DNA from: an uncultured Alphaproteobacteria bacterium | GTDB taxonomy: Bacteria > Pseudomonadota > Alphaproteobacteria > UBA7985 > CAJQQZ01 | Length of the DNA: 5,927 bases | Assembly (NCBI GenBank): GCA_905480445.1 | Contig: CAJQQJ010000263.1 | Coordinates: forward strand, 1 to 5,927 | Direction of reading: 5' to 3' | Shown here: piece by piece, positions 5,904 to 5,927 of the stretch | Layout: every line of letters begins with the position of its first letter | Position numbering within the stretch: the stretch's first letter is position 1 | Position numbers and translations under genes: made by a program | The notes under the pieces: generated by a model | Told to the model about the DNA's origin: nothing | The model's database searches: none | What the model saw: the letters and a program-made list of their open reading frames with translations, nothing else

Positions 5904-5927
5904 TCCAGGGCTCACGCGAAAGAGATG

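Overview
The window comes from a Gram-negative bacterium, most likely a proteobacterium. It encodes an outer-membrane porin-type protein with a Sec signal peptide, a large Sec-exported leucine-rich-repeat protein, and an FAD-dependent amine/amino-acid oxidase of a type common in Alphaproteobacteria. A GC-rich intergenic hairpin at the right edge (CCCCGCA / TGCGGGG followed by TCCAGG) resembles dispersed palindromic elements I associate with alphaproteobacterial genomes. The alphaproteobacterial assignment is therefore an inference and not certain.

Layout, left to right. (1) 1-81 may hold the start of a minus-strand gene running out of the window (weak). (2) An AT-rich leader with a 10-bp direct repeat precedes a DcaP-like porin gene (253-1514, GTG start). 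The porin is broken by a frameshift at about 1105-1115, exactly where TCGGC is tandemly duplicated; removing one copy restores a continuous frame of 418 residues. A Rho-independent terminator follows (1567-1604). (3) 1643-2308 encodes a 221-residue unrecognised protein with a soluble N-terminal part and a single C-terminal membrane anchor. (4) An AT-rich intergenic stretch (2309-2610) carries a candidate terminator and a candidate promoter. It leads into a 584-residue exported LRR protein (2611-4365) built of three tandem modules, each opened by a C-x4-C pair and closed by a GV[DK]VL motif. (5) After a 150-base gap lies an FAD-dependent oxidoreductase (4516-5823) whose single reading frame is interrupted by an in-frame TGA at 5110-5112. 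(6) The last 104 bases contain the palindrome.

All four main genes lie on the plus strand, but the gaps, the terminators and the promoter-like sequence before the LRR gene suggest separate transcription units rather than one operon. Nothing in the sequence ties them to one pathway. The two outer genes, which belong to recognisable families, are both disrupted as read, while the two inner, unfamiliar genes are intact. No tRNA, rRNA, CRISPR array or insertion sequence was recognised. The most distinctive item is the three-module, disulfide-capped LRR protein; the most instructive is the 5-bp duplication that explains the porin frameshift.
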